A DNA stretch of 64,000 bases from NCBI RefSeq assembly GCF_014243445.1, contig NZ_JACLQD010000002.1:248001-312000 (forward strand), given 5' to 3'. Positions 1 to 8,462 of this stretch are shown piece by piece (position 1 is the stretch's first letter; each line of letters opens with the position of its first letter). Source of the stretch: Paragemmobacter straminiformis (GTDB lineage Bacteria > Pseudomonadota > Alphaproteobacteria > Rhodobacterales > Rhodobacteraceae). Made by a program: the position numbers and the translations under genes. Under the pieces are notes generated by a model. That model was not told where the DNA came from, did no database searches, and saw only the letters and a program-made list of their open reading frames with translations.

Positions 1-1
1 G

Positions 2-970
2 ATCGCCTGCAAGGTTGGCCCTGCCATCGCGGCGGGCTGCACGATGGTGCTGAAGCCTTCGGAAATCGCGCCCCTGTCGGGGGTGCTGTTTGCCGAGGTC
101 TGCCATGCGGCGGGGGTGCCTGCGGGCGTGTTCAACATGGTCAACGGCACGGGGCCCGAGGTCGGCGCGCGGATGTCGAGCCACCCCGAGGTGGATATGG
201 TGAGTTTCACCGGATCGACCCGTGCGGGCGTGCAGGTGGCGACAGCCGCTGCCCCCACGGTGAAGCGCGTGGCGCAGGAGCTGGGCGGCAAGTCGGCCAA
301 TATCATCCTGCCGAGCGCCGATCTTGCCGCTGCGGTGGCGGGCGGTGTCGAGGGATGTTTCGGCAATACGGGCCAGTCCTGCGACGCGCCGACGCGCATG
401 TTCGTGCCGATGGCGCGGATGGACGAGGCGCTGGCCGTGGCGAAGGCCGCTGCCGAAAAGGTGGTGGTGGGCGATCCGAACGACCCTGCGGTGACGATGG
501 GGCCGCTGATCTCGAAACTGCAATTCGACAAGGTGCAGGGGCTGATCCAGAAGGGCATCGACGAGGGGGCCACGCTGGTCACCGGGGGTGTCGGCCGCCC
601 TGTCGGGGTCAATCGCGGCTGGTTCGTGCGGCCGACGGTCTTTGGCCATGTGACCAATGACATGACCATCGCGCGCGAGGAGATATTCGGCCCCGTGCTG
701 TCGGTGATCGGCTATGACAGCGTCGATCAGGCGGTCGAGATGGCGAATGACACGGTTTACGGCCTTGCCGCCTATGTGCAGGGCGACGTGGCCGAGGCGG
801 TTGCCGTGGGGCGGCGGTTGCGGGCGGGGCAGGTGAACCTGAACTATCCGGCCTGGGACACTTTCGCGCCCTTCGGCGGCTACAAGCAATCGGGCAACGG
901 ACGCGAATATGCCGATTGGGGCATCCATGATTTCTGTGAAGTGAAGGCGCTGGTGGGGGCAGGGGCATGA
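2..970 (+). CDS. Aldehyde dehydrogenase, 5' truncated by window edge
   Basis: NAD(P)-dependent aldehyde dehydrogenase that oxidises an aldehyde to the acid in the cytoplasm; the substrate cannot be read from the sequence. The reading frame is already open at base 2, so the N-terminal cofactor-binding part lies outside the window. Visible family signatures are LKPSEIAPL, the FTGST nucleotide-binding turn, QELGGKSA carrying the general-base glutamate, and NTGQSC with the nucleophilic cysteine, followed by the EEIFGPV motif near the C-terminus. The stop overlaps the start of the next gene by 4 bp (ATGA), so the two are probably translated together as part of a catabolic operon that begins upstream. 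Confidence 0.93.
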   Translation: MACKVGPAIAAGCTMVLKPSEIAPLSGVLFAEVCHAAGVPAGVFNMVNGTGPEVGARMSSHPEVDMVSFTGSTRAGVQVATAAAPTVKRVAQELGGKSANIILPSADLAAAVAGGVEGCFGNTGQSCDAPTRMFVPMARMDEALAVAKAAAEKVVVGDPNDPAVTMGPLISKLQFDKVQGLIQKGIDEGATLVTGGVGRPVGVNRGWFVRPTVFGHVTNDMTIAREEIFGPVLSVIGYDSVDQAVEMANDTVYGLAAYVQGDVAEAVAVGRRLRAGQVNLNYPAWDTFAPFGGYKQSGNGREYADWGIHDFCEVKALVGAGA

Positions 971-1866
971 AATACGGCTATATCGGGCTTGGAAACCTTG
1001 GCGGGCATCTGGCCGCCAGCCTGATCCGCGCGGGGCATGAGGTGGTGGTGCATGACCGCGACCCCGCTTTGGCCGAACGGCACCGCGCGATGGGGGCCAA
1101 GGTGGCGGCAAGCCCCGCCGAGGTGGCGGAACTGTCGGACCATGTGTTCACCTGCCTGCCCTCGCCCGCCGTGTCCGAGGCGGTGCTGGCGCAGTTGATG
1201 ACGGCGATGCAGCCCGGCGCGACATGGATCGAGAACTCGACCCTGGGGCGGGACGATATCTTGCGGCTGGCCGGTCTGGCGCGGTCGGGCGGGGTGCGGC
1301 TTCTGGAAGCGCCCGTGACCGGGGGGGTCCACCTTGCCGCGCGGGGCGAGATCACCGTGCTGGTGGGCGGCGATGCGGACCTGTTCGAGATGCACAAACC
1401 CGCGCTTCAGGCGATTGGCGACAAGATTTTCCATATGGGTCCGCTCGGCTCGGCGGCGGTGATCAAGGTGATCACCAACATGCTGGCCTTTATCCATCTG
1501 GTCGCGGATGGCGAGGCGCTGATGCTGGCCAAGCGCGGCGGGCTTGACCTGAAAACCGCGTGGGAGGCGATTGCGGCCTCGTCCGGGACCAGTTTCGTGC
1601 ATGAGACCGAGGGGCAGTTGATCCTGAACGGCAGCTACGACATCGCCTTCAGCATGGATCTTGCGTTGAAGGATCTGGGTTTCGCGATGGGCTTCGGGAA
1701 AGAGTTCGGCGTGCCGCTCGACCTTGCGGCGATGACGAACCAGACCTTCATGAAGGGCAAGGCGGTTTATGGCGGCGGGGCGCAATCGACGCAGATCGTC
1801 AAGTTGCTGGAAGATGCGCTTGGCACCGATCTGCGCGCCGCAGGTTTCCCCGCGCGGCTGGAATAG
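967..1866 (+). CDS. Beta-hydroxyacid dehydrogenase (3-hydroxyisobutyrate dehydrogenase family)
   Basis: Cytoplasmic NAD(P)-dependent dehydrogenase of 299 aa, the usual family length. The N-terminal Rossmann fold shows GLGNLG at residues 7-12. The substrate-binding loop APVTGG is at 115-120. The catalytic lysine is K167 in IKVITN, with the conserved asparagine at N171. The ATG overlaps the stop of the aldehyde dehydrogenase, which suggests successive oxidation steps on one carbon skeleton, as in valine or branched-acid breakdown, but the exact substrate is an inference. Members of this family are often annotated generically as NAD(P)-dependent oxidoreductases, and 2-hydroxy-3-oxopropionate reductase is an alternative. 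Confidence 0.9.
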   Translation: MKYGYIGLGNLGGHLAASLIRAGHEVVVHDRDPALAERHRAMGAKVAASPAEVAELSDHVFTCLPSPAVSEAVLAQLMTAMQPGATWIENSTLGRDDILRLAGLARSGGVRLLEAPVTGGVHLAARGEITVLVGGDADLFEMHKPALQAIGDKIFHMGPLGSAAVIKVITNMLAFIHLVADGEALMLAKRGGLDLKTAWEAIAASSGTSFVHETEGQLILNGSYDIAFSMDLALKDLGFAMGFGKEFGVPLDLAAMTNQTFMKGKAVYGGGAQSTQIVKLLEDALGTDLRAAGFPARLE

Positions 1867-1915
1867 GCTTGCACGGCGCGGCGGGGCGGGGAAGATGCGG
1901 GCAAAGAGGTGAGAC

Positions 1916-3025
1916 ATGACCCGCAATTCCGACGACCGCCGTTTTGCCGAGCTTTTGCACCACCGCCGCGACCGGCTGGCGCAGGGTGATCCGATCACCC
2001 CGCCGCTGGTCTCGGCTGCGACATACCATCTGCCACGGGTCGATCAGGGCGGCTTCATGTATGGCCGCATGTCGATGCCGACGTGGGAAGAGGTGGAAGC
2101 CCAGCTTGCCATTCTGGAAGGCGGCGATTGCGTAAGCTTTCCGTCCGGAATGGCCGCGATTTCGGCGGCGCTGTTTGCCAGCGTGTCGGCGGGCAAGCGG
2201 GTGGTGCTGCCATCGGATGGCTATTACACGACGCGGCTTTTTGCCGAAGGGTTCCTGCGGCCCTTTGGCGTGGCGGTGGACTATGTGGCGACGACGGCTG
2301 TGGAGGCTGCCGATTTCACCGGCGCGGGGGTGGTCTATCTGGAAACGCCGTCGAATCCGTTTCTCGATGTCTGCGACATTGCCGCCGTGGCGGCCCGCGC
2401 CCATGCGGCGGGGGCTGTGGTGATCGTGGACAACACCACGCTGACGCCGGTGTTGCAGCGGCCACTGGAGCTTGGCGCGGATATCGTGGTCGCCGCCGAT
2501 ACCAAGGCGCCGGGCGGGCATTCGGATGTGCTGTTCGGCCATGTCGCCACGCGGGATGCAGCCGTTTTGCAGCGGGTGAAGGATTGGCGGAAGCTTTCGG
2601 GCGCGGTTCCGGGGGCATTCGAGGCATGGCTGGTGCATCGGGGGCTGGAAACGCTTGAGGTGCGGATGGAGCGGATGTGCGCCAGCGCCGCTGTGATCGC
2701 CGCGCGGCTGGCGGCGCATGGGCGGGTGCGCGGGGTGCGCTATCCGGGGCTGGCGGGGGATGCGGCGCATGCGGTGATGCTGCGGCAGGCGGGCGGCTTC
2801 GGCTTCCTGATCGGGATGGAGCTGGAAAGCGCCGAGGCCGCCGAGCGGTTTCTGGCGGAATGCCCCTATCTTGCGCGATCGACATCTTTCGGCTCGACCC
2901 ATAGCGCGGGCGAGCGGCGCGCGCGCTGGGGCGATGCGGTGGCCGAAGGGTTCATCCGCCTGTCGATCGGCCTTGAGCCGGTCGAGGCCCTGTGGGCGGC
3001 GATGGCCGGGGCGCTGGAGCGGTAA
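1916..3025 (+). CDS. Cys/Met metabolism PLP-dependent enzyme (cystathionine gamma-synthase / beta-lyase family)
   Basis: PLP-dependent enzyme of 369 aa from the trans-sulfuration family (cystathionine lyases and synthases, methionine gamma-lyase). The pattern MYGR (48-51), PSGMAA (76-81) and the Schiff-base lysine K197 in ADTKAPGGHSD fit the fold. The usual serine-x-threonine-lysine signature is altered to ADTK, so the exact reaction is uncertain. It follows the dehydrogenase after 49 bp with a plausible AGAGGTGAG ribosome site. It ends at a TAA that is part of the first of four hairpins filling the convergent gap to the next gene. Confidence 0.88.
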   Translation: MTRNSDDRRFAELLHHRRDRLAQGDPITPPLVSAATYHLPRVDQGGFMYGRMSMPTWEEVEAQLAILEGGDCVSFPSGMAAISAALFASVSAGKRVVLPSDGYYTTRLFAEGFLRPFGVAVDYVATTAVEAADFTGAGVVYLETPSNPFLDVCDIAAVAARAHAAGAVVIVDNTTLTPVLQRPLELGADIVVAADTKAPGGHSDVLFGHVATRDAAVLQRVKDWRKLSGAVPGAFEAWLVHRGLETLEVRMERMCASAAVIAARLAAHGRVRGVRYPGLAGDAAHAVMLRQAGGFGFLIGMELESAEAAERFLAECPYLARSTSFGSTHSAGERRARWGDAVAEGFIRLSIGLEPVEALWAAMAGALER

Positions 3026-3118
3026 ATTCTTCTGCGAAGAATTTGCGGGACGATTTTTCTGCGAAAAATCAGGCTTTTCGCAGAAAATCCGTTTCGCGGA
3101 ACTTTCGCGGAAAATTCC
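3024..3118. repeat. Four adjacent TTTTC/GAAAA palindromes filling a convergent gap; likely bidirectional terminator
   Basis: Hairpin 1 (3024-3044) has a perfect 9-bp stem with loop TGC. Hairpin 2 (3052-3070) has a perfect 8-bp stem with loop TGC. Hairpin 3 (3072-3090) has loop GCA and one mismatch. Hairpin 4 (3098-3118) has loop GCG and one mismatch. The first overlaps the stop codon of the plus-strand PLP enzyme and the last abuts the stop of the minus-strand SDR, so the array sits exactly between two converging genes. Stem sequences differ but pairing is kept. Single copies of the same palindrome are at 15349, 26690 and 53340. Confidence 0.85.
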
Positions 3119-3852
3119 TAGACGTTGGTCCAGCCGCCGTCGATGCTGATCGCCTGTCCCGACATGAAGGCGCTTTCGTCCGAGGCGAGGTAGACGGCCA
3201 GCGCCGCGATTTCCTCGGGCTTGCCGATCCGGCCCATCGGCTGGCGGGCGATGAAGGCGGCGCGCGCGGTTTCATAGTCGCCCTGCGCGCGCATGCGGGC
3301 TTCGAGCGAGGGGCTTTCGACGGTGGCGGGGCAGATGGCGTTGCAGCGGATGCCACGGGTCACGTAATCGGCGGCCACCGATTTGGTGATGCCGATCACG
3401 GCGGCTTTGGTCGCGCCATAGACGAAGCGGTTCGGGGCCGCGATGATGCTCGACGCGACCGAGGCGATGTTCACGATCGACCCGCCGCCATTGTCGAGCA
3501 TGGCAGGCAGGAAGGCGCGGGTCATGCGGTAGAGCGATTTGACGTTGAGTTCGACCGAGAAGTCGAAGGCGTCCTCCTCGCAGTCGAGGATGGTTCCGGC
3601 ATGGACGAAGCCCGCGCAGTTGAACAGGATGTCGACCGCGCCGACCTGTGCTGCCATCGCCGTGATCGCGGCGCCGTCGGTCACGTCGAGGCGGTGGGCC
3701 TCGATCCCTTCGGCGCGCAGGGCCTCGACCGCGGTGGTGGAGAGGTCGGTCGCGATGACGCGCGCACCCTCGGCAGCGAAGGCGCGGACGGTGGCAAGGC
3801 CGATGCCCGCACCCGAAGCCGTGCAGAAGGCGGTTTTTCCCTGAAGGCGCAT
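3118..3852 (-). CDS. Short-chain dehydrogenase/reductase
   Basis: Classical SDR of 244 aa that uses NAD(P). The cofactor turn is TASGAGIG (11-18), NCAG replaces the usual NNAG (78-81), and the catalytic set S131, Y145 and K149 is complete. The overall sequence, including ICPATVESPSLEAR and a conserved DGGWT end, resembles the subgroup containing 2-keto-3-deoxy-L-fuconate dehydrogenase and the DHRS6/BDH2-type enzymes, so a sugar-acid or hydroxy-acid substrate is likely; this assignment is from memory of the family. It converges on the PLP enzyme, with the hairpin array between them. Confidence 0.88.
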   Translation of the reverse strand: MRLQGKTAFCTASGAGIGLATVRAFAAEGARVIATDLSTTAVEALRAEGIEAHRLDVTDGAAITAMAAQVGAVDILFNCAGFVHAGTILDCEEDAFDFSVELNVKSLYRMTRAFLPAMLDNGGGSIVNIASVASSIIAAPNRFVYGATKAAVIGITKSVAADYVTRGIRCNAICPATVESPSLEARMRAQGDYETARAAFIARQPMGRIGKPEEIAALAVYLASDESAFMSGQAISIDGGWTNV

Positions 3853-3925
3853 GGTGCTTTTCCCGAATTGTGCTGCGGCGCAGTCAAGCGGGATTGGCGC
3901 CTAGGCGCAAGAGGGAACTGACATG

Positions 3926-4597
3926 TTAGTTGAGTGTGGCGAGCAGGCGCACCGCTTCGACGCGCGGATCGGTGAGGACCGAGCGGTCCTCGCCGGGGAA
4001 GAAGCGGGCGCGGGTGGCGGTGGGCATGGGGGCGGGGGTCTCGATGCGGACGCGGGGGCCGATCTTGACCGTTTCCGCCTGCCATGACCGTGCGACGGCC
4101 ATTTGTGCCGCTTTCGACGCGCCGTAGGAGCCGAAGAATTTGGTTCCCCCCCGCGGGTCGTCGAAGAAAAGCGCGGTGCCGTTCGGGGCGAAGCGCAGCA
4201 GGGGTTCGACCATCGGGATCAGCGATCCGGTGGCGCGGGCGTTGGTGGCGAAGGATTTGTCCCAGTCCTTCATGTCGATGCTGCCTGCGGGCGAGAGGGG
4301 GGCGGCATGGACCGCCGTATGGACCCAGAGATCGACCTTGCCCCAGCGCTGGTGGATCGACAGGCACAGGTGGCGCATCGCATCCTCGTTGGTGACGTCC
4401 ATCGGGGCGAGGGTCATCGCCCCCGCGCCGGGCAGGCCAGCGGCCTTGACGCGGTCATCCAGTTCTTCGAGGCCGCCCACGGTGCGGGCCACGGCCACGA
4501 CCTGCCAGCCGCGCAGGGCAAGCTGTTCGGCCAGTGCGGCACCCAGTCCGCGCGATGCCCCTGTGACGAGTGCGATGCGTGTTTCCGTGTCGGCCAT
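3926..4597 (-). CDS. SDR-family protein with a degenerate active site
   Basis: SDR fold of 223 aa. The glycine turn TGASRGLG (12-19) and the Y158-x3-K162 pair (YGASK) are present. The serine expected 13 residues before the tyrosine is missing (the stretch reads FFDDP), and the NNAG structural motif is replaced by HTAVHA around 93-98. It may still bind NADP but would need an unusual mechanism, or it has lost activity. It lies downstream of purF on the same strand with about 170 bp and a composite repeat between them, so it may form its own unit. Confidence 0.82.
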   Translation of the reverse strand: MADTETRIALVTGASRGLGAALAEQLALRGWQVVAVARTVGGLEELDDRVKAAGLPGAGAMTLAPMDVTNEDAMRHLCLSIHQRWGKVDLWVHTAVHAAPLSPAGSIDMKDWDKSFATNARATGSLIPMVEPLLRFAPNGTALFFDDPRGGTKFFGSYGASKAAQMAVARSWQAETVKIGPRVRIETPAPMPTATRARFFPGEDRSVLTDPRVEAVRLLATLN

Positions 4598-4686
4598 GGC
4601 AGCACCTTTCCGATCCGGCCCCGTCAGGCCAATTTCCCGCCGGATGGATCACTCCTGCCGCGGCGTGTCAAGGTGGCCAAGGGCGC

Positions 4687-4764
4687 GGGGGGCTGTCTGC
4701 CCCCCGGAAGGATCGCGTGCCGCGACCCTTCTCCCCCCGAGGATATTTGCGGCAAGAGGAAGCC
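4687..4764 (-). repeat. Composite intergenic repeat, copy 1
   Basis: Read on the minus strand (downstream of purF), the copy consists of a head running through CAAATATCCTCGGGGG (4733-4764), an inner hairpin (4707-4731, loop GCA) and an outer GGGGGGC/GCCCCCC hairpin (4687-4705). The inner stem is fully paired only if read as minus-strand RNA, where its odd position is a G-U wobble. The head begins 5 bp after the purF stop, so this copy is the 3' end of the purF message and may act as terminator or stabiliser. Confidence 0.85.
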
Positions 4765-4769
4765 GGGGG

Positions 4770-6233
4770 TTATTCCGCGGCCTTCATCTCGAATCCCTCT
4801 TCGATCTTGTCCGAGGGCGCGATGGGATAATCGCCCGAGAAGCAGGCGTCGCAGTATCGCGGGCTTGCGGCATCGCGGCCCGCCGCTTCGCCTGCGGCGC
4901 GGTAGAGGCCGTCGAGCGAGATGAATTTCAGGCTGTCGACGCCGATCCAGTCGCGCATCTCGTCCTCGGACATGGTGGCGGCGAGGAGTTTGGAGCGTTC
5001 GGGCGTGTCGACGCCGTAGAAGCAGGGCCATGCCGTGGGGGGCGAGGCGATGCGGAAGTGGACCTCGGCGGCGCCCGCGTCGAGGATCATGTCCTTGATC
5101 TTGCGGCTGGTGGTGCCGCGCACGACCGAATCGTCGACAAGGATCACCCGCTTGCCCTTGATCAGCGCGCGGTTGACGTTGAGCTTGAGGCGCACGCCCA
5201 TGTTGCGGATCTGTTCGGTCGGTTCGATGAAGGTCCGGCCCATGTACTGGTTGCGGATGATTCCCATCGCGTAGGGAATGCCCGATTGCTGGCTGTAGCC
5301 GATGGCTGCCGGGGTGCCGCTGTCGGGGACGGGGCAGACGAGGTCGGCTTCGACCGGGGCCTCTTTCGCCAGTTCCACGCCGATCTGGTGGCGGGTCTCG
5401 TAGACCGAGCGGCCGCCGAGGATGCTGTCGGGGCGGCTGAAATAGACATGTTCGAAGATGCAGAAGCGCGACTTGGCCGGGGCGAAGGGGCGGAAGCTTT
5501 CGACCTTGTTGCCTTCGATCACGACCATTTCACCGGGGTCGATCTCGCGGATGAACTCGGCGCCGATGATGTCGAGGCCGCAGGTTTCGGACGAGAGCGC
5601 CCAGCCGGAATCGCCGACGCGGCCAAGGACCAGCGGGCGCACGCCAAGGGGGTCGCGCACGCCGATCAGCTTGGTGCGGGTCATGGCGACGACCGAGAAG
5701 GCCCCCTCGACGCGGCGCAGGGCGTCCTTGATGCGTTCGGGGATGTTCTTCTGGATCGAGCGGGCCATCAGGTGGATGATGCATTCCGAATCCGACGAGG
5801 ACTGGAAGATCGAGCCGCGCTCGATCAGCTCGCGGCGCAAGGCGGCGGCGTTGGTCAGGTTGCCGTTATGGGCGATGGCGGCCCCGCCCATCGAAAACTC
5901 GCCAAAGAAGGGTTGCACGTCGCGGATGGCGGTGGCCCCTTTTGAGCCTGCGGTGGAATAGCGCACATGGCCGATGGCGAGCGAGCCGGGCAGGGTTTCC
6001 ATCACGTCGGGCTTGGTGAAGTTGTCGCGCACATAGCCGAAGCGGCGGGCCGAGTTGAAGCCGTGGTCGGGATCGTAGCTGACGATGCCGCCGGCTTCCT
6101 GACCGCGATGTTGCAGGGCGTGCAGGCCGAGGGCCACGAAATTGGCGGCATCGGCAACGCCGACCACGCCGAAAACGCCGCACTCCTCTTTCAGTTTGTC
6201 GTCATCGAAAGGGTGCGAGAGGAACGGGCGCAT
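4770..6233 (-). CDS. purF: Amidophosphoribosyltransferase
   Basis: First committed step of purine synthesis: transfers ammonia from glutamine to PRPP to give 5-phosphoribosylamine. The protein has 487 aa. The N-terminal glutaminase (type 2 amidotransferase) domain begins after a short propeptide with the nucleophile C18 in EECGVFG, followed by ALQHRGQE. The phosphoribosyltransferase domain carries the PRPP loop VILVDDSVVRGTTS. I place the start at the ATG at 6233 because a GGAGG sits 5 bp before it; an in-frame ATG 11 codons upstream has no ribosome site. It lies downstream of cvpA, an order also known from E. coli. Confidence 0.97.
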   Translation of the reverse strand: MRPFLSHPFDDDKLKEECGVFGVVGVADAANFVALGLHALQHRGQEAGGIVSYDPDHGFNSARRFGYVRDNFTKPDVMETLPGSLAIGHVRYSTAGSKGATAIRDVQPFFGEFSMGGAAIAHNGNLTNAAALRRELIERGSIFQSSSDSECIIHLMARSIQKNIPERIKDALRRVEGAFSVVAMTRTKLIGVRDPLGVRPLVLGRVGDSGWALSSETCGLDIIGAEFIREIDPGEMVVIEGNKVESFRPFAPAKSRFCIFEHVYFSRPDSILGGRSVYETRHQIGVELAKEAPVEADLVCPVPDSGTPAAIGYSQQSGIPYAMGIIRNQYMGRTFIEPTEQIRNMGVRLKLNVNRALIKGKRVILVDDSVVRGTTSRKIKDMILDAGAAEVHFRIASPPTAWPCFYGVDTPERSKLLAATMSEDEMRDWIGVDSLKFISLDGLYRAAGEAAGRDAASPRYCDACFSGDYPIAPSDKIEEGFEMKAAE

Positions 6234-6357
6234 TAGGCCTCCGAATCCGAGGATGGGCATGGGCACCGTTTAGTGCTTTGTCATGCGGCTGTCACCCCCA
6301 TATGCCGCAGCGCGGCGGGGCGGGGGGCGCAGGCGAGACCTGCGCCAATGCACGGTT

Positions 6358-6420
6358 GGCGGGCGCGTCAGTTGGCGGGGGCGGCCGGGGGGCGGGCGCG
6401 TCAGTTGGCGGGGGCGGCCG
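6358..6420. repeat. In-frame 33-bp tandem duplication across the cvpA stop codon
   Basis: A 30-bp segment at 6391-6420, holding the last codons of cvpA and its TGA, is repeated exactly at 6358-6387, a period of 33 bp (11 codons). The second copy therefore carries a spare in-frame TGA just beyond the real one. It looks like a recent tandem duplication by slippage in G/C-rich sequence. Confidence 0.9.
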
Positions 6421-6988
6421 CCGCGTCGGTCGTCGTGCCACCGCAGACCTTGGTCAGATCGTTGTAGCGTTCGACGATCCAGCCGGGGGCGTCGCTGGGG
6501 ATCTGCGCGTCGAGCTGGTCTTGCAGCGAGGCGAAGATCTTGGCCGAGCGGCTTTCCTCGACCATCGGGATGGCTTCGGAGGCGACGGCGCGGTCGTAGA
6601 CGATGAAGGCGACGGCCACCAGAAGCACGCCGCGCACCGCCCCGAACAGGAAGCCGAGCCCCTGGTCGATGCCGCCGAGAACCGATTTGTGGATGGCCGA
6701 GGAGAGAAGCGGCGTGAAGAGCGAGGCCACGATGAGCGCGAGGGCAAAGACGATGGCGAAGGCCGCGACGATGGACAGCTCGCAGCTGTCGGAGAGGAAT
6801 TTGCCGACGACGGGCAGTTCCTTGACCAGCGGCTGGACCGATCCGGCAAAGAGGAAGGCCACCACGGCGGCACCGATCCAGCCGACGATGGCCATGCCTT
6901 CGCGCACCAGACCCCGCGCATAGGCAAGGATGGCCGACAGCACGATGACACCCGCCACGACCGCATCGACCAAGGTAAAGCCTTCCAT
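6401..6988 (-). CDS. cvpA: CvpA-family membrane protein
   Basis: Integral inner-membrane protein of 195 aa with four hydrophobic segments (about residues 5-25, 30-50, 68-92 and 105-128) and a short acidic/alanine-rich cytoplasmic tail. The family is named for colicin V production in E. coli and its molecular role is unsettled, with links to envelope stress and purine supply. The gene sits between radA and purF on the same strand, matching the cvpA-purF pair of other proteobacteria. The tail AAAAPAN is rich in alanine, and its last codons are duplicated beyond the stop. Confidence 0.93.
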   Translation of the reverse strand: MEGFTLVDAVVAGVIVLSAILAYARGLVREGMAIVGWIGAAVVAFLFAGSVQPLVKELPVVGKFLSDSCELSIVAAFAIVFALALIVASLFTPLLSSAIHKSVLGGIDQGLGFLFGAVRGVLLVAVAFIVYDRAVASEAIPMVEESRSAKIFASLQDQLDAQIPSDAPGWIVERYNDLTKVCGGTTTDAAAAPAN

Positions 6989-7008
6989 CGCACTCTCCCG
7001 TTTCGGCC

Positions 7009-8367
7009 TTAACCGGCCCCGAACATCTCACCGACAAAGGCCGTCAAATCCGGCATCTGGCGCAGTTTCATGCCTGTATCCGCCCCGAGCTTGGACCGTT
7101 CGGGCGCGACCGCCTGTGAGAAACCAAGTTTCGAGGCCTCTTTCAACCTGTTTTCGGTCTGGCCGACAGGGCGCAACGCTCCGGAGAGCGAGATTTCACC
7201 GAAAAGCACCATATCGGGCGGCAGGGCCACATCCTCGCGCGCCGACAGAAGGGCGGCGGCGACCGCCAGATCGGCGGCGGGTTCGCTGACGCGCATGCCG
7301 CCCGCGACGTTCAGGAACACGTCAAGCCCCGCGAAGGGAATGCCGCAGCGCGCCTCGAGGACGGCGAGGATGGTCGAGAGGCGGCCGGAATCGAGGCCGA
7401 CGACCGTGCGCCGCGGCGTGCCGAGGTTCGAGGGCGCGACAAGGGCCTGAATTTCGGTCAGCACGGGGCGGGTGCCTTCGATTCCGGCGAAAACGGCCGA
7501 TCCCGGCGTGGTCTGGCCGCGATCCGACAGGAACAGCGCCGAGGGGTTGGTGACTTGTGCCAGCCCGTTTCCGGTCATCTCGAAGACGCCGATCTCGTCG
7601 GCGGGGCCGAAGCGGTTCTTCACCGCGCGCAGGATGCGGAACTGGTGGCCGCGCTCGCCCTCGAAGTAAAGGACGGTGTCGACCATATGCTCGACCACGC
7701 GGGGGCCTGCGATCTGCCCCTCTTTGGTGACATGGCCGACAAGGATGACCGCCACGCCGCGCCGTTTGGCAAAGGTGACAAGTTCATGCGCCGCCGCGCG
7801 GACCTGGCTTACGGAACCGGGGGCGGCATCGACGGTGTCGAGCCACATGGTCTGGATCGAATCGATCACCGCAAGGTCGGGGCGTTCGGCATCGAGCGTG
7901 GTGAGGATGTCGCGCAGCGATGTTTCGGCGCCAAGCGAGACGGGCGCATCGGCAAGGCCAAGTCTTTGTGCGCGCATGCGGACCTGCGCGCTCGCCTCCT
8001 CGCCCGAGATGTAGAGGCATTTCAGGCCACGGCGGGCAAAGGCGGCGGTGGCCTGCAAGAGCAGGGTCGATTTCCCGATCCCCGGATCGCCGCCCACAAG
8101 GATGGCCGAAGCGGGCACGAGGCCGCCGCCCAGAACGCGGTCAAGCTCGTCAAGGCCCGAGCTTGCGCGGGGGGGCGGGGCTTCCTCGGTCGCGAGGTCG
8201 GTGAGGGGGATGGTGCGTCCCTTGGCGCCGAGGGGCTTGGGGCCGCTGGACAGGGGCGCTTCCTCGATGATCGAATTCCAGGCGCCGCAGGCATCGCATT
8301 TGCCGGCCCATTTGCGATGGACGGCGCCGCAGGCGGTGCAGGTGAACTGGGGGGTATTCTTGCTCAT
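7009..8367 (-). CDS. radA: DNA repair protein RadA (Sms)
   Basis: RecA-related branch-migration ATPase that helps process recombination intermediates; 452 aa is typical. An N-terminal C4 zinc finger is visible (C10, C13, C24, C27). The ATPase core has the Walker A GGDPGIGKST (about 88-97) and the family-specific KNRFGP motif. The C-terminal half is the Lon-protease-like domain without the serine-lysine dyad of a real protease. Its stop is 20 bp before the cvpA start, so radA, cvpA and purF are probably co-transcribed. Confidence 0.97.
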   Translation of the reverse strand: MSKNTPQFTCTACGAVHRKWAGKCDACGAWNSIIEEAPLSSGPKPLGAKGRTIPLTDLATEEAPPPRASSGLDELDRVLGGGLVPASAILVGGDPGIGKSTLLLQATAAFARRGLKCLYISGEEASAQVRMRAQRLGLADAPVSLGAETSLRDILTTLDAERPDLAVIDSIQTMWLDTVDAAPGSVSQVRAAAHELVTFAKRRGVAVILVGHVTKEGQIAGPRVVEHMVDTVLYFEGERGHQFRILRAVKNRFGPADEIGVFEMTGNGLAQVTNPSALFLSDRGQTTPGSAVFAGIEGTRPVLTEIQALVAPSNLGTPRRTVVGLDSGRLSTILAVLEARCGIPFAGLDVFLNVAGGMRVSEPAADLAVAAALLSAREDVALPPDMVLFGEISLSGALRPVGQTENRLKEASKLGFSQAVAPERSKLGADTGMKLRQMPDLTAFVGEMFGAG

Positions 8368-8402
8368 GCCCGAGCCTGAACAGAAAGGGCGTGCCGCTTC
8401 AA

Positions 8403-8462
8403 GGGGCGCGTCACGGGGTGCTTCAAGGGGCGCGTCATGGGGTGCGTCACGGGGCGCGTCAC
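8403..8462. repeat. Five tandem 12-bp units, GGGGYGCKTCAY type
   Basis: Five consecutive 12-bp units (8403, 8415, 8427, 8439, 8451), each close to GGGGCGCGTCAC, fill the gap between the small membrane protein gene and radA. On the minus strand each unit contains TGA, and the stop codon of the upstream gene lies in the last unit. The period is a multiple of three, so copy-number change would keep a stop codon in frame. Confidence 0.88.
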
